A DNA stretch of 64,000 nt from Alligator mississippiensis (lineage: Eukaryota; Chordata; Crocodylia; Alligatoridae). Below, piece by piece: positions 22,938 to 33,179 of the stretch. The position numbers and the translations under genes are program-made. The DNA lies in NCBI RefSeq assembly GCF_030867095.1, contig NC_081824.1, positions 344,156,203 through 344,220,202 of the forward strand, in the 5' to 3' direction. Numbering within the stretch: position 1 is the stretch's first letter; every line of letters starts with the position of its first letter. Under the pieces are notes generated by a model. It was not told the origin of the DNA and ran no database searches. It saw only the letters and a program-made list of their open reading frames with translations.

Positions 22938-23255
22938 TAAGGTTTTTTTTCTTTCTCCTGGGACTCTTATTCATCTGTCTGCTAAGAGCTGCACAGCTAC
23001 ATTGAGAGCTAGAAAACCTGCTCTCTTTGGAGGAGGGTCTGCCCTGCTCTTCACTGGAGAGGCAGGCAAACACATTTGAAGGGAAAGACTCAGGTAGAGG
23101 GAGAGAAAGTCTGTTTTGGAATTTGACTCCTATTTCCTCCCTCTTTCTTTTCTTTTTTTTCCCCTTTAAGTAAGATTGACACCATTGGGGTGTTAATCAC
23201 TGAAGCAAACTGCCCAGGAACGGGTCCTGACAGTTACTGGCTACAGAGGCCTGGC
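22938..23255. other. Intergenic, no gene recognised
   Basis: Contains a T/C-rich run near 23,140-23,165. No gene seen. Confidence 0.4.
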
Positions 23256-23263
23256 CCCCTCTG

Positions 23264-23508
23264 CATAGGCGACATGTAGGAAGGGCAAGGGGGGGAGGCA
23301 TGTGCCTTGCATGTGAGAGATTGGCTCTCGCTGACTGGGGAGTGGGAGTGCCAAGAGAAGTGCCGGCAGCACTTCCGGTTTTGTCACCAGCGATTCCAGT
23401 TTTGCCACCGGTGCTTCTGGTGTCGGCGACTGGCCACTGGGGAACCACCCCCCAGTCGGCGATCAGTGCTGGTGCCCCCTCAGACTCAGGAGGCACCAGT
23501 TGCCCATG
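23264..23508. mobile_element. hAT-type MITE, CATAGGCGAC family, copy 1
   Basis: Left end CATAGGCGACATGTAGG; the right end reads inward as CATGGGCAACTGGTGCC. A perfect 8-bp duplication CCCCTCTG flanks it (23,256-23,263 and 23,509-23,516). The interior is GC-rich with repeated TTCCGGTTTTG/GTGCTTCTGG motifs. Non-coding; the short frames over it are by-products. Confidence 0.88.
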
Positions 23509-23516
23509 CCCCTCTG

Positions 23517-24150
23517 TTTTGTAATTGTATTATCTCAGCATGGGGTATAGCTGAGACCAGCTGTCCAGGCTACAGCCATAGGCCTGAGCTTTTTTATCTG
23601 CTGTTTCTACAGCTATGATGTTTCAGCCTAGCTGCATGGCTGAACCCCAGCTATATGTTCAGTGCAGTATAGGCCTCAGTGCAGGATAGGCCTGGCCAAC
23701 TTTTCCTGCCCAGTTCAGGCCCAGTGAGGTAGGTCTGACCGCTCCTTTGAAGTTTTCTTTTTGCAGTTTCTTCCCAGAAGAGGTGGGACCGGGACTAGGA
23801 ATTTAGGGGTGCGGCACGCTGTCTGTAGCCACAGTTAACCCCTCAAGGCTACCACACGGAAGTGGGAATCACTGTACAGCATTGTAGGGAGCAACAAGGG
23901 GCCCCTTGCAACACAGAAGGACTCAAGACCTCTAGTAGCTTCCCACGGCCCAGCGAATACAAGAAGCAGCTTAGAGGACTCTCCAGTGAAGCTCCCTCTC
24001 CAGCCCATTGCTGAAGGGCAGGTATAAGCCCCTGGAACTGCCTTTTGGGTGAGCCCCAAGTCCTAGAATGCCTGGGCATGAGTAAAGTCTCCCCAAGAAG
24101 GTACAATCTATGAACCATGCCTTGAAGTTGGTAGTGTTTTAAACTGTTTT
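23517..24150. other. Intergenic, no gene recognised
   Basis: No domain-bearing frame and no further repeat ends recognised. Confidence 0.4.
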
Positions 24151-24265
24151 TAGGGGTTTAGGTTGCAGCCGTGTTGGTCTAAGGATATAGGCAGACAAGG
24201 TTCCTTGGGTTAATTTGATAACTTTTATTAGACCAACCTAAATGGTTGGAGAATAGTTATTAAGC

Positions 24266-24297
24266 AAGCTTTCGGGTTCAAAAACCCTTCGTCAGGC
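24266..24297 (-). ncRNA. Hammerhead-ribozyme-like motif in the Penelope-like 3' region
   Basis: Read on the - strand: CTGACGA (24,289-24,295), then a 5-bp stem GGGTT/AACCC closing a TTTG loop, then GAAA (24,270-24,273). These are the core boxes and stem II of a hammerhead. Penelope-like elements of several animals are known to carry such ribozymes. Stem II is preceded by an unpaired A, and I could not build a convincing stem I or cleavage site, so it may be a degenerate or inactive form. Confidence 0.4.
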
Positions 24298-24385
24298 TAA
24301 GGAAGCTGCAGCAGTTGGTGTGTGCTCTTCCTGGATGGAATGAAAAGTAAAGAAGCCAGGGGCTGGGCTGGGCTGGGCTGGGGAG

Positions 24386-25684
24386 TCAGTTGCCAGGCAG
24401 ATTGTAATGTATCAAAAATCCAATGTCTATGTTTAGTCCCTGATCTCTAGTATCCAGCAGGTTGATGAAATGGAGCTCATAGGCTCGTCTCTGGGATGTG
24501 TTGTGTAAATTTCCCTTGAGGATCAGGACTGAGAGATTGGAGAGAGAGTGGCCCTCCTGTGAGAAATGTGCCCCCACCGGTAATTGGGTGTTTCTGTCTT
24601 TGATGGATTTCCGGTGTGCGTTCATTCTGGTGCGCAGTTGTTGTCTGGTCTCTCCTACATATCTTCCATCAGGGCATTTGGTGCATTGGATGAGGTATAT
24701 CACATTCCTGGAGGTGCAGCTGTAAGATCCTGGGATGCTGATGGCTCTGTTGTGGGGTGTAGTAATAGTGGGGGTGGTGGAGATGTGGGGGCAGGTTTTG
24801 CATCTCTTGTCATGGCACGGTCTGGATCCTTTTGGTGTGTTCTGGGGTTGAGGAAGTTTGCTTCTGGTGATGAGGTTGGCGAGGTTCGGTGCTTGTCTGA
24901 AGGCTAGGATGGGTGGCTCTGGGAAGATCTTTTTAAGAATAGGGTCTTTTTCTAATATGGGTTGCAATTTTTTGAGGATTTTCCATACAGGTTCAAGGGA
25001 TGGGTGATACGTCATAACCAGCGGTGTGCGATTTGTGGGTGTTTTTCTTCTGTACTGCAGCAGTTCTTCACGTGGTATCCAGGTGGCTCTTTCAAACGTG
25101 CGATCTACCTCTCTGGAGAAGTGTCCTTGCTGGGTGAAAGCCTTTTTAAGATTGGTGAGGTGGTGATCCCGGGTGTTCTCTTCAGTACAAATGCGGTAGT
25201 ATCTGAGGGCTTGGCTGTATATCACAGCTTTTTTGGTGTGTTTAGGGTGATTGCTGGTTCTGTGCAGATATGTATGTTGGTCTGTGGGTTTCTTGTATAC
25301 TGTGGTCTGTATTTTACCCTTCTGGATACTGATCATTGTGTCTAAAAAGGGGATGTTTGTGTTGGAGTATTCTAAAGAAAGTCGGGTGGAGGGATGGTGA
25401 CTATTGAATTTCTGGTGGAACTCAATTAGAGATTCCAGGTTATCACTCCAAATGATGAAGATGTCATCGATATATCGTAAGTACAGCAAGGGTTTGATGG
25501 TGCAATTCTTGAGGAAGTCTTCTTCCAGGTGGCTCATAAAACGGTTGGCATACTGTGGGGCCATTTTAGTGCCCATAGCTGTTTTTAGTAATTTCTTTGT
25601 TTTCTTTGCCTTTGTTTCTGTAATAAATTTATCCTCTGTGTTTACACAGCTTGCGAGGAGGGTGGTTTTGTTTATGCGGGACAC
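24386..25684 (-). CDS. Penelope-like RT/GIY-YIG protein, 432 codons, N-terminally truncated
   Basis: This is the C-terminal part of a retroelement polyprotein that would copy RNA into DNA and cut its target. Residues 35-43 (TAMGTKMAP) and 71-76 (YIDDIF) are the RT motif before the catalytic box and the catalytic YxDD box; the earlier fingers and first palm aspartate are missing. A CxnCxxC cluster (C290, C295, C298) follows, as in Neptune/Poseidon-type elements. The GIY-YIG domain starts at VIYLIQC (328-334), continues CPDGRYVGETRQQLRTRM (337-354) with H356, and has a candidate catalytic glutamate in AYELHFI (E403). The frame ends LPGN at 24,386. The listed first codon is GTG, with a stop shortly upstream, so it marks the truncation, not a true start. 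The absence of stops suggests it is not very old. Confidence 0.85.
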   Translation of the reverse strand: MSRINKTTLLASCVNTEDKFITETKAKKTKKLLKTAMGTKMAPQYANRFMSHLEEDFLKNCTIKPLLYLRYIDDIFIIWSDNLESLIEFHQKFNSHHPSTRLSLEYSNTNIPFLDTMISIQKGKIQTTVYKKPTDQHTYLHRTSNHPKHTKKAVIYSQALRYYRICTEENTRDHHLTNLKKAFTQQGHFSREVDRTFERATWIPREELLQYRRKTPTNRTPLVMTYHPSLEPVWKILKKLQPILEKDPILKKIFPEPPILAFRQAPNLANLITRSKLPQPQNTPKGSRPCHDKRCKTCPHISTTPTITTPHNRAISIPGSYSCTSRNVIYLIQCTKCPDGRYVGETRQQLRTRMNAHRKSIKDRNTQLPVGAHFSQEGHSLSNLSVLILKGNLHNTSQRRAYELHFINLLDTRDQGLNIDIGFLIHYNLPGN

Positions 25685-25739
25685 CCTAGTAATTTATTTA
25701 GTGTTTCCCAGGTGGTCTGGGTCGGGGCTCGAGCCAAGG

Positions 25740-26620
25740 TAAAGTATATTTAGACCCCAAAACTGAGCACAGCCCTTGTTGCTGCTGACTGGTACCCAGC
25801 AGAAGGGTTACATTAATATCCAACCTAAATTTCCCTTGTTGCACTTTGCTTGTCCTATTCCCTGTGGACACAGAAAGATTGATCAACATTTTCTTAATAA
25901 CAACACTTATTGTATTTGAAGTTTTCTCTTTTCCTAACTAAATAATCCCAGTTTTTCCAACCTTTCTTCATATGTCATGTTTTCTAGACCTCTGATCAGT
26001 CTTTGGTGCTCTTCACTGGACTTTCTCCAGTTTTCCACTTCTCTCTTGAAGTGTTGCACCCAACCAACCTGGACACAATATTTCAGCCAAGGCCTCACCA
26101 GAATTGAATAGAGCAAAATAATCACTCTCTGGAACACTCTCGTGAATATATCTCAGTATGTTCATATTTGCCCAAACAATCTTGCCCCATTTCAGCTTTT
26201 GATCCCTTCCTGCAGTATCATAGCCTAGCCAGTTGTTTCCCAAATTTTTATTTTTGCATTTGATTGTTCTGCCCTGAATGCAGTACTTTGCATTTATCTT
26301 TATTATATTTCATCTGATTTATTTCAGACCGTTTTTCCAATATATCCAGATCATTTTGCATCCTACCCTTGTAATCTAAAATGTCTGCTACTACATACAG
26401 TTTGGTATTATCCACAAGTTTATCAAGTCTCCACTCAGTTCCATTCTCCAAAATAATGCATGAAGTTACTAAGTAGGAGAAGTCCAAGGAAAACCCCTGG
26501 GAGAGCCCTACTTGATATCGTCTCATGTTTGACCTTGACATTGAGCCATTGATGACTGTTCTTCAAGCACAATTATCCAACTAGTTAAGCACCCCATGTC
26601 ACAATAGTTTCATTTAGATC
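25740..26620 (-). repeat. Old CR1 remnant
   Basis: Pieces of a diverged CR1 protein are visible on the - strand: KFRLDINVT near 25,830, SILVRPWLKYCVQ and TYEERLEKLGLFS at 25,934-26,137, and a palm-like DLDILEKRSEINQMKYNKDK stretch at 26,248-26,541. Many frame changes; much older than the CR1 copies at 12.9-21.8 kb. Confidence 0.7.
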
Positions 26621-28975
26621 ATATTTCCTTGGCTTGCTTATGACAATTTGACTGGTGGACTTTTACAAATAGGAATTGATATACTGGATCAGACCTATCA
26701 GTGCTTTGTTGCCTTTACTAAGATTCTCTTGGCTATGCATGTCTTACTAGAATATTCTATGTAATGCAGTTTCTTTAATTTATGCTAGTTCTCACAAATG
26801 GTTTTCTCTACTTGACTTAGGAGACATCCCTAGTTATAGTCTGCATGCATGCAGTTCATTAGACTGGGCTGTAATCTTTTTTTTTTAAAATGGGAAGTGT
26901 GCCAGAAGCCTTTTGAACATTATTACAGTGAATGCAACCAGCAAGTTCATCTCTCTGCTATTCATGTGCCCTGTTGTTAGCCTCTGTGAGCATTCATATG
27001 ACTAACATTTTTTTTTTTTTTTTTTGCCAAAAAGGTTTATGAACAGAAATGGGGATCATAGATTCCAAATGAATTCACTTGGGACAGAAAATCTATGTAA
27101 TACCCTGGCATTTTCCAAAGGATGACTTGAGTCTGTCCAAGGGTGCCTTGAGTCTAAAAAGGTTGAGAACCTTTGTCCTAACAGTAATATAGTGCATTTC
27201 ATAAAGACATTCTGTATGTGGCAAGGCTGGTCAGGAAGTTTAAATTTGCAGATTAAAGTTCTGTGGAAAGCACCAGATTGCATCAGACTCTTGAATTTAT
27301 TCAAGAACATCCTGAGGTGGACAGAATAGGTTATAATGGGTAAGGAAAGTCTGTAGGATGATACAAAGACACCTGGTACAATAGATATGAGCAGTTCAAA
27401 GGAATGTTATGATGAAATGAGTTCATTAACCAGCAAACCGTAAAGTGCATGGCACTAAACATGATTGATCAAGTGTGGGCAATGATACAGGCTTGTTGTA
27501 AGTGCTTCTAATATATAAAAAGAGTACAGTAGAAATGCACTTTGGATTTATGTTTAACCTGTACTAGCCCTGCTGTCAAACAGTCTGATCACCTGGCTAA
27601 TAAATGATTGAAGGCTATACTAAGTTTACACTCACTGAATAGCTGCTGCATGCTTATTTAAACCACATTGAACAAGTACCTAACAGGTCCTTGGAGGCAA
27701 CAATGGATTCCACAAATGAAACACAATCATCCTTTCCTGCAGCAGAACAGTAGGCAATGGAAGGCTTCAGCATGCCAACTCCCTGAAAAGCAAGGTGTGT
27801 CTTTTTGTTGCTTGCCTCTGCCTCCTCTGGCCAATGGGATATAGATAGAATGGAAGGAGCTCTGTTCATTCCTCTTCTAATAGAAGATTAGAGTTGTCCT
27901 GATGAGCAACCTCAATGGCAAAATTACTAGACAGCTCTTGGAGCTCAGGTGGGCACTCAGAGAACCCTAGAGACAAAATTTGACTCTGGGTGGAGACCAT
28001 AAGACATATTTTCACAGGCAAAAATAATATTTGTGCATCTGACTCGTTGACACATCTGCCTACATAGATCCCAAATCCAAACACTCCTAGTCATAATAAA
28101 GCCATTTTTATCTTGCTTCCTGAACTTTAGTCCCATCATTAGAATCCAAAAGTTTCCAGTTACATTAAACTTACCATATTACTATTTTCAGATTGATAAA
28201 CCATTTGGAAAGTTATGAATTCACTACAACTTCCTATTAGATGGCCTGATTTAATGGAATGAAAACTATCCAAGCCAATGACTGTCTGGAAGGTAACAGC
28301 AAGACCTCTTATATAAAATCAGGTGGTCAAGTACCTGTTGTCAGGGGCGCAGTGTTCTTATGAGTCAGAAAGATAACTACAGGAGTTCATACAAACAAAT
28401 TTATTTTGCTAGTAAATTCACTTTCAATGCTACTGCAATCCTTTATAAATACTTCTCTGTCTGAAGTACTAATAGAAAGGAAATTCCTTTCACATTAACT
28501 AAACCAAATAATATTACAAATAAATACAGTGATTTTCCATGGTACAAATAAGTTGCAAGGGACAGGATTTTAAATATTTAAAAACTTTGAATGGCTTTCA
28601 CTTGAATTAGATTTCCCACATGAATAAGTATCATTGAGCATGAGTCAGGGAAACAGAATCTGGCTTTATATGAATGTTACTTTTAGGGGTAAAGTCTCAT
28701 TTTAGCACCCAATGCCACAGATATTACGTTTAAGGCACTCAGGTGTGTGACCCTCTCCCCTTGTCTGTGTGTGCTACTTCATAAATGGATTGTTTCCTGT
28801 ATGTTCTCTCATTTTTAAGTTTGGGAGATAATGGGAAGTACCAACAAACATGGATTCAAACAGATGGTGAGGTATTGGAACAGATTAATATAGGTTAGAG
28901 TGTGTTCCCCTCTTCTCCTGGCTGCACTGCAGGAGAGTGTGGCTAGAGAAATGAATGGGAGAATAAAATATGACA
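26621..28975. other. Intergenic with small repeat scraps
   Basis: A T run lies at 27,009-27,025. At about 27,125-27,178 AAGGGTGCCTTGAGTC and AAAAAGGTTGAGAACC form one end of a hAT-type MITE of the TGGTTCTCAACC family. Nothing else is recognised; open frames are below about 85 codons. Confidence 0.45.
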
Positions 28976-28983
28976 GTGTAGAC

Positions 28984-29296
28984 CAGTAGTTCTCAACTTT
29001 TGGGGGGCTCTAGACACCCCTCATTGGACTAGAGGCACCTTTCACTGGATTTGAGATACCCTTCCATAACTTCTGTGAATTGAGTGACACCCAGTTTCAA
29101 AAACCAATTTATATATTACAGTGCTTACCTCCTTGTAGAGAGGCCAGGCAGTGGGGATGGGGGATTAGCCAGTCAGGATTGGCCTGCAATTATCTGCATA
29201 TCTATTCACACATCACTAATCTCCTCACGCCACATGGGACCCTGCAAAGGATCTGGTGACACCCGTGTGACACAGAACCCTGGTTCAGGATCACTG
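28984..29296. mobile_element. hAT-type MITE (CAGTGGTTCTCAACC family)
   Basis: Left end CAGTAGTTCTCAACTTTTGG; the right end is the reverse complement of CAGTGATCCTGAACCAGGG. Flanks GTGTAGAC (28,976-28,983) and ATGTAGAC (29,297-29,304) form an 8-bp duplication with one mismatch. The interior begins GCTCTAGACACCCCTCATTG, as in other members of this widespread family. Confidence 0.82.
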
Positions 29297-29304
29297 ATGT
29301 AGAC

Positions 29305-30174
29305 TATAGTATGTCCTAAGCTGCTTAATGGCAGTATGATGTAGTATTTGCTTGCATTTGCTTGACTAACATTTGGATAAGAGAAGAAAAGGCAAAGGAA
29401 ATGAGCAGGTAAGGGAATGCCAAAGGTGAGAGAAATTACAGAAAGTTTGAGAAAGACATAGGCTAAATGTCACTTAAAGCACATTCAGTGTTTTTATTCT
29501 AGTTAGATCTGATTTTTAGACAAGATATAACTTAACTAGGGAATAAAAATGGACATATTACTATTAATTAGAGTAGAACCTGTTAGGAATATTTTTATAT
29601 TTTTCAGCCTTATTTAGTAAGTTTTTTATATTTAGTCACGCACAAAGTAACCAACCTCAGTGAGGAAGGACTGCTTCTTCCCCACCAGGGACAAGTCCCA
29701 TCCAAACTCTTACATGCTGACTCTCATTGGTCAAACACCCTAGATGAAACCTGAGCCCATTTAAATCAACCAAAAAACTACCTTTGACTTTATTAAAGCC
29801 AGGATTACACCCTGTGTGTTCAGCTACATGCATGCTAATACTAACAAGAGCCCTCATGCTTGTGGTATTTTTAACAAAATATGAGTTAAATGTAGTTAAA
29901 ATATAAAAAAATGGGATGCCTGAGGGCTGGTTCTTTACTGTCCCTGCATTCTGTGTCATCATTGACATTTGTGTCAAAGGAGTATAATTCTACCATTTTC
30001 ATCTGGTAGGAATTTAATATCTGTTTTGCATTTACTCTTCAATTGTAAAGAATTCATAAGATTGAAGCAATAGAGAATGGGGACATAAGCTCATTCTTGA
30101 TAGTTAGCTCTTTACAATTATGAACCCTTTGGGGAAGATACCATTTTCCTATGTGTGGGCAGTCCCTTTGAAAT
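29305..30174. other. Intergenic, no gene recognised
   Basis: AT-rich; no gene or repeat end seen. Confidence 0.4.
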
Positions 30175-30705
30175 CTTTACATAGCCTTCATTGACCTGAT
30201 TAAGGCCTTTGATTCAATCAACAAAGGGGTGTTATGGAAGATCCCGATGAAATTTGGATGCCCACCAAAAATTTGTTACCACCATCACACTTCTTCACAA
30301 TGACATGAAGCAATTGTTCTAAGCAAACACTTGGAAATGAACTCTTTCACTGTTAAAACTGAACTTAAGGAAGGATGTATGATTGTACCACCACTCTTTC
30401 CATCTATATTGCAGCTATTCTGCATTTCATTGCTGATAGACTTTCACCTGGGGTCAGCATCCAATATTGCATGGACAGGAATCTCTCTAACATCAACTGG
30501 TTATGTTCCAAACTCAAGTTAACCAACACCTCCATTACTGATCTTCAGTACGCTGTTGATTGTGTTGTGTATGCCCACTCAGTTGAAGAGCTTCGGGTCA
30601 CTTTTAGCTATTTCTGTGAAGCATATGAAAAGCTTGGACTCAATGTCAACTTCACAAAAACCAAGATACTTTACCAACCCACTTCAAATCACCAGCTTCT
30701 CCTTC
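30175..30705 (+). pseudogene. Decayed non-CR1 LINE reverse transcriptase
   Basis: Reading with frame shifts, the + strand shows AFIDLIKAFDSINKGVLWKI (first palm motif with the catalytic D), KFGCPPK, KTELKEGCMIVPPLF (the GC.L.P motif), then TDLQYAVDCVVYAHSVEEL, where the usual YADD reads YAVD, and YEKLGLNVNFTKTKILYQP. This order fits a LINE whose C-terminus carries a zinc-knuckle-like end; such an end is seen at 42,721-42,895. Old and dead: the catalytic box is lost and several frame changes are needed. Confidence 0.7.
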
Positions 30706-30742
30706 ACATATTACAATTAGTGGTTAGAATGGGCTGCTAGTG

Positions 30743-30826
30743 GGCTGGGTGCTGCCCCAGCTTGGAGACAGCGCCCAGCCCAATCCAACTCTTTCCCAAC
30801 CCCAAGTAGCTGGGGCAGCACTCAGC
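30743..30826. repeat. GC-rich hairpin
   Basis: GGCTGGGTGCTGCCCCAGCT and, about 40 bases later, AGCTGGGGCAGCACTCAGCC are near-perfect complements, forming a 20-bp stem with one mismatch. The surrounding 30,735-30,960 segment is GC-rich and unassigned. Confidence 0.75.
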
Positions 30827-31069
30827 CTGCTGGCAGCTGGACAGCCCCAGGGGGTGCTACCATTGTGCAGGGCAGGACTGGGGCTCCCCAGAGCTCAGGG
30901 GCTGGTTGTCCCACCAACAGCTCAACCCCTGGCCACGGGCAGGCTCCAACAAAAAAAAAAGGGGGATTGGGCCCCTCGCTGTAATGTGACAGAAAAATTG
31001 AAATGGTGAGTTTCAATTAAAAACCCACCGTTTCTATATAGGGGGTCACAGAATGCAACCTTGGGGATT

Positions 31070-31500
31070 AAGCTCCTGCCACATGTACATGTGCTCATAG
31101 AAAAAACTAGTTGCACTGTGATATGCACAACAATAAGCAACCAAGGGGCAGAACTCCAGGTATCCAGGGAGTAAAGGCTGCAAGCAGTTTGGTTTCACTG
31201 CAATAGAGGAGAACAGACTGGCTGTCAAGCAAAGAGAAAATCCTTGTGTGTGGCTGGGAAAACATATGACCAGAAGGGGTGGTGCTCTGGGGGCATATAA
31301 ACCCAGCACTTGAAGCAAAGCAGGCAGTCCATGCTTGCAGGTTGAGTAGCTGTGGGTGGAGCTGACTGCTAGAATGAAAGGAAGAGGTACCCTGTAGGCT
31401 GGGGAAATACTCTAGATCTATATGGTAGTAGTGTGTCAACTGTTAGAGACCCGACAGTTTAGATCTGAGTTGCAAGTGGATGGCTTATGCTTTGTGTTAT
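31070..31500 (+). repeat. Possible LTR-like fossil
   Basis: A GGGGGCATATAAACCCAGCA box near 31,289 resembles an LTR promoter, but no ends, polyadenylation block or duplication could be fixed. Low-confidence call. Confidence 0.22.
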
Positions 31501-31871
31501 AGCTTTTTCCTTTGGAGTCTGGGTTCTAATTGGAGGACTAGGTTGTGACTATGGGGCAGGCTTGGAGGCCATGCTATAGGAAGGCAGGGGGGTTTCTGCA
31601 TGTTGAGACCTGTTCTTGGAAGGAATGTGAAAGGCTAAGGCCTAGGAACTGAGATATAAGGCAGTGGATTTGAGCTGAGGGTCTGAGCCTGAGGAAAAAA
31701 GGACCAAAGCCAGGAAGGATGAAGTCCTGACAAGGGTTTTGAAGCCTGGTCGGGGGCAAAGTGTTGGTTTGGGTGCAGAGGGCCCATTCTGAGATGTGAC
31801 TGAAGCATAGGTATGTAGCTAAATGCCACTATTATAGCCCCAAAGGGCCAGCTGACACACTTAGGGTGTGT

Positions 31872-32161
31872 AAGACCTCTGAGAGCCACTCTAATTAAAG
31901 CACCTGAAGCATCACATGTATCAGCATCTCCGTGCTGAAAAATGGCAGCAGGGGCATTTTAACTAAAGCTTGTCGAATGAGCTTTAGTTAAAGCACCTCC
32001 ACTGCTATTTTTCAGCACAGGGACATGGATACACATGAGGCTGGAGTCTGCTGGAGCACGGTAATTACCATGCTCCAGCAGACTCGATTAATTGAGTCTG
32101 CTCTGACGTGGTGTAATTACAGTGCAGTGGAACAGTGGATCGCTGCACATGTATAGGCACC
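31872..32161. mobile_element. MITE of the GGGTGCCTATACATG group
   Basis: The right end ACATGTATAGGCACCC is the reverse complement of the terminal motif at 41,520. The interior shares AGAGCCACTCTAATTAAAGC and CATGCTCCAGCAGACTC with 6250-6574, and is itself strongly folded (GCTTTAGTTAAAGC, and GGTAATTACC flanked by TGCTGGAGCA/TGCTCCAGCA). The left end is uncertain. Confidence 0.6.
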
Positions 32162-33179
32162 CAAAGGTGTGGCAAACAAGAGACAGAAGGCGAGGGAGGC
32201 CAGACTTGCAGCAGTTGAGTGTGACCACCAGGAGGTATTGGATGCTGAGATGGAGACTCTGGAGCCTACTGCACATGGGAACCATTCTGGTAAAGAGGAG
32301 GAAGAGTGGCTTCAAGGCTCTGAGCACTGACATGTGGAAGTATGGTGGCAGAATCATTTGAACATATTCCTGCACTCATTTGCCCATGAATCCCAGCCTA
32401 ATTGGAGGTAGCACATGCTGCACTTGGGGGATGTGGCACTGTCCTTTGATGAACTCCCTGCAGCTCCTTTTCCTGCAGCCCAAGCAGAGCTATGACCTGA
32501 CCACAGGGGAACCTTCTACAGTCTCTACACCGCTGGGTGGGCAAATGTCACATAAAATTAAATGAAATCAAAGTCCCAAGTTGCTTCACACAATTTCAAT
32601 ATACTTTCACTCTAATTATAGTGAACTTTCAGCACATAACAATCCATTTCCACTGTGCTAATTTTCCGTAGAGTGCAACAATTAACCTGAAAGGTCTAAA
32701 TTGCTAAATTCCAGAGGGAAATACTACTTTTCTCTTCCTTCAGTTGAACAGACAACACAAATTACCTTCAACCAAGACAATGCATACCTTGAAAACCTGG
32801 ATGCCCTGTCTGGCTGCTGGTGAATATGGAAATACTTACACTCTCACTATTGGAATCCTGCATGTTTTCATCACAGCTAACAATGTATGTGTTACTGTGC
32901 TTCATTAGAGGCTGCTAGAGATGCGATATTCTTCAGGAGTTGCAGTTTGACTATAAAAGCTCATTCCTGGGACCAAAACTTGGGATATCCCAAATGCTAG
33001 CTTGGGAGAAAACAAGTGTTTTTCTAATTCATCATATATTGCTAATATTCTTTCACTACCTGATAAGTTGTGAATATATAGGGAAATGCATTAAACAAAA
33101 TTATATTTTACCTGAAAGCTTTAACAGTGATTTTTTTTTCCAGTGGTAGAACAAGAGTCAGGGAGTCAAAAGACATTAG
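32162..33179. other. Intergenic, no gene recognised
   Basis: No domain-bearing frame and no repeat end recognised. Confidence 0.4.

Larger units (their letters stand above)
24155..25695 (-). mobile_element. Penelope-like retroelement, 5'-truncated
   Basis: Lies on the - strand. A 432-codon frame carries the end of the RT and a GIY-YIG endonuclease, the signature pair of Penelope-like elements. The 3' untranslated part (24,155-24,385) includes the block TTAGGTTGCAGCCGTGTTGG, which I know from vertebrate Penelope-like repeats, a pair of complementary 10-mers (GTTGGTCTAA and TTAGACCAAC), and a hammerhead-like motif. A GGGCT repeat sits at 24,363-24,380. The 5' end stops within the RT near 25,695. 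Confidence 0.88.

Noticed and set aside
24498-25742. + strand frames of 75-127 codons
   Set aside because: They are antisense shadows of the Penelope-like frame on the - strand.
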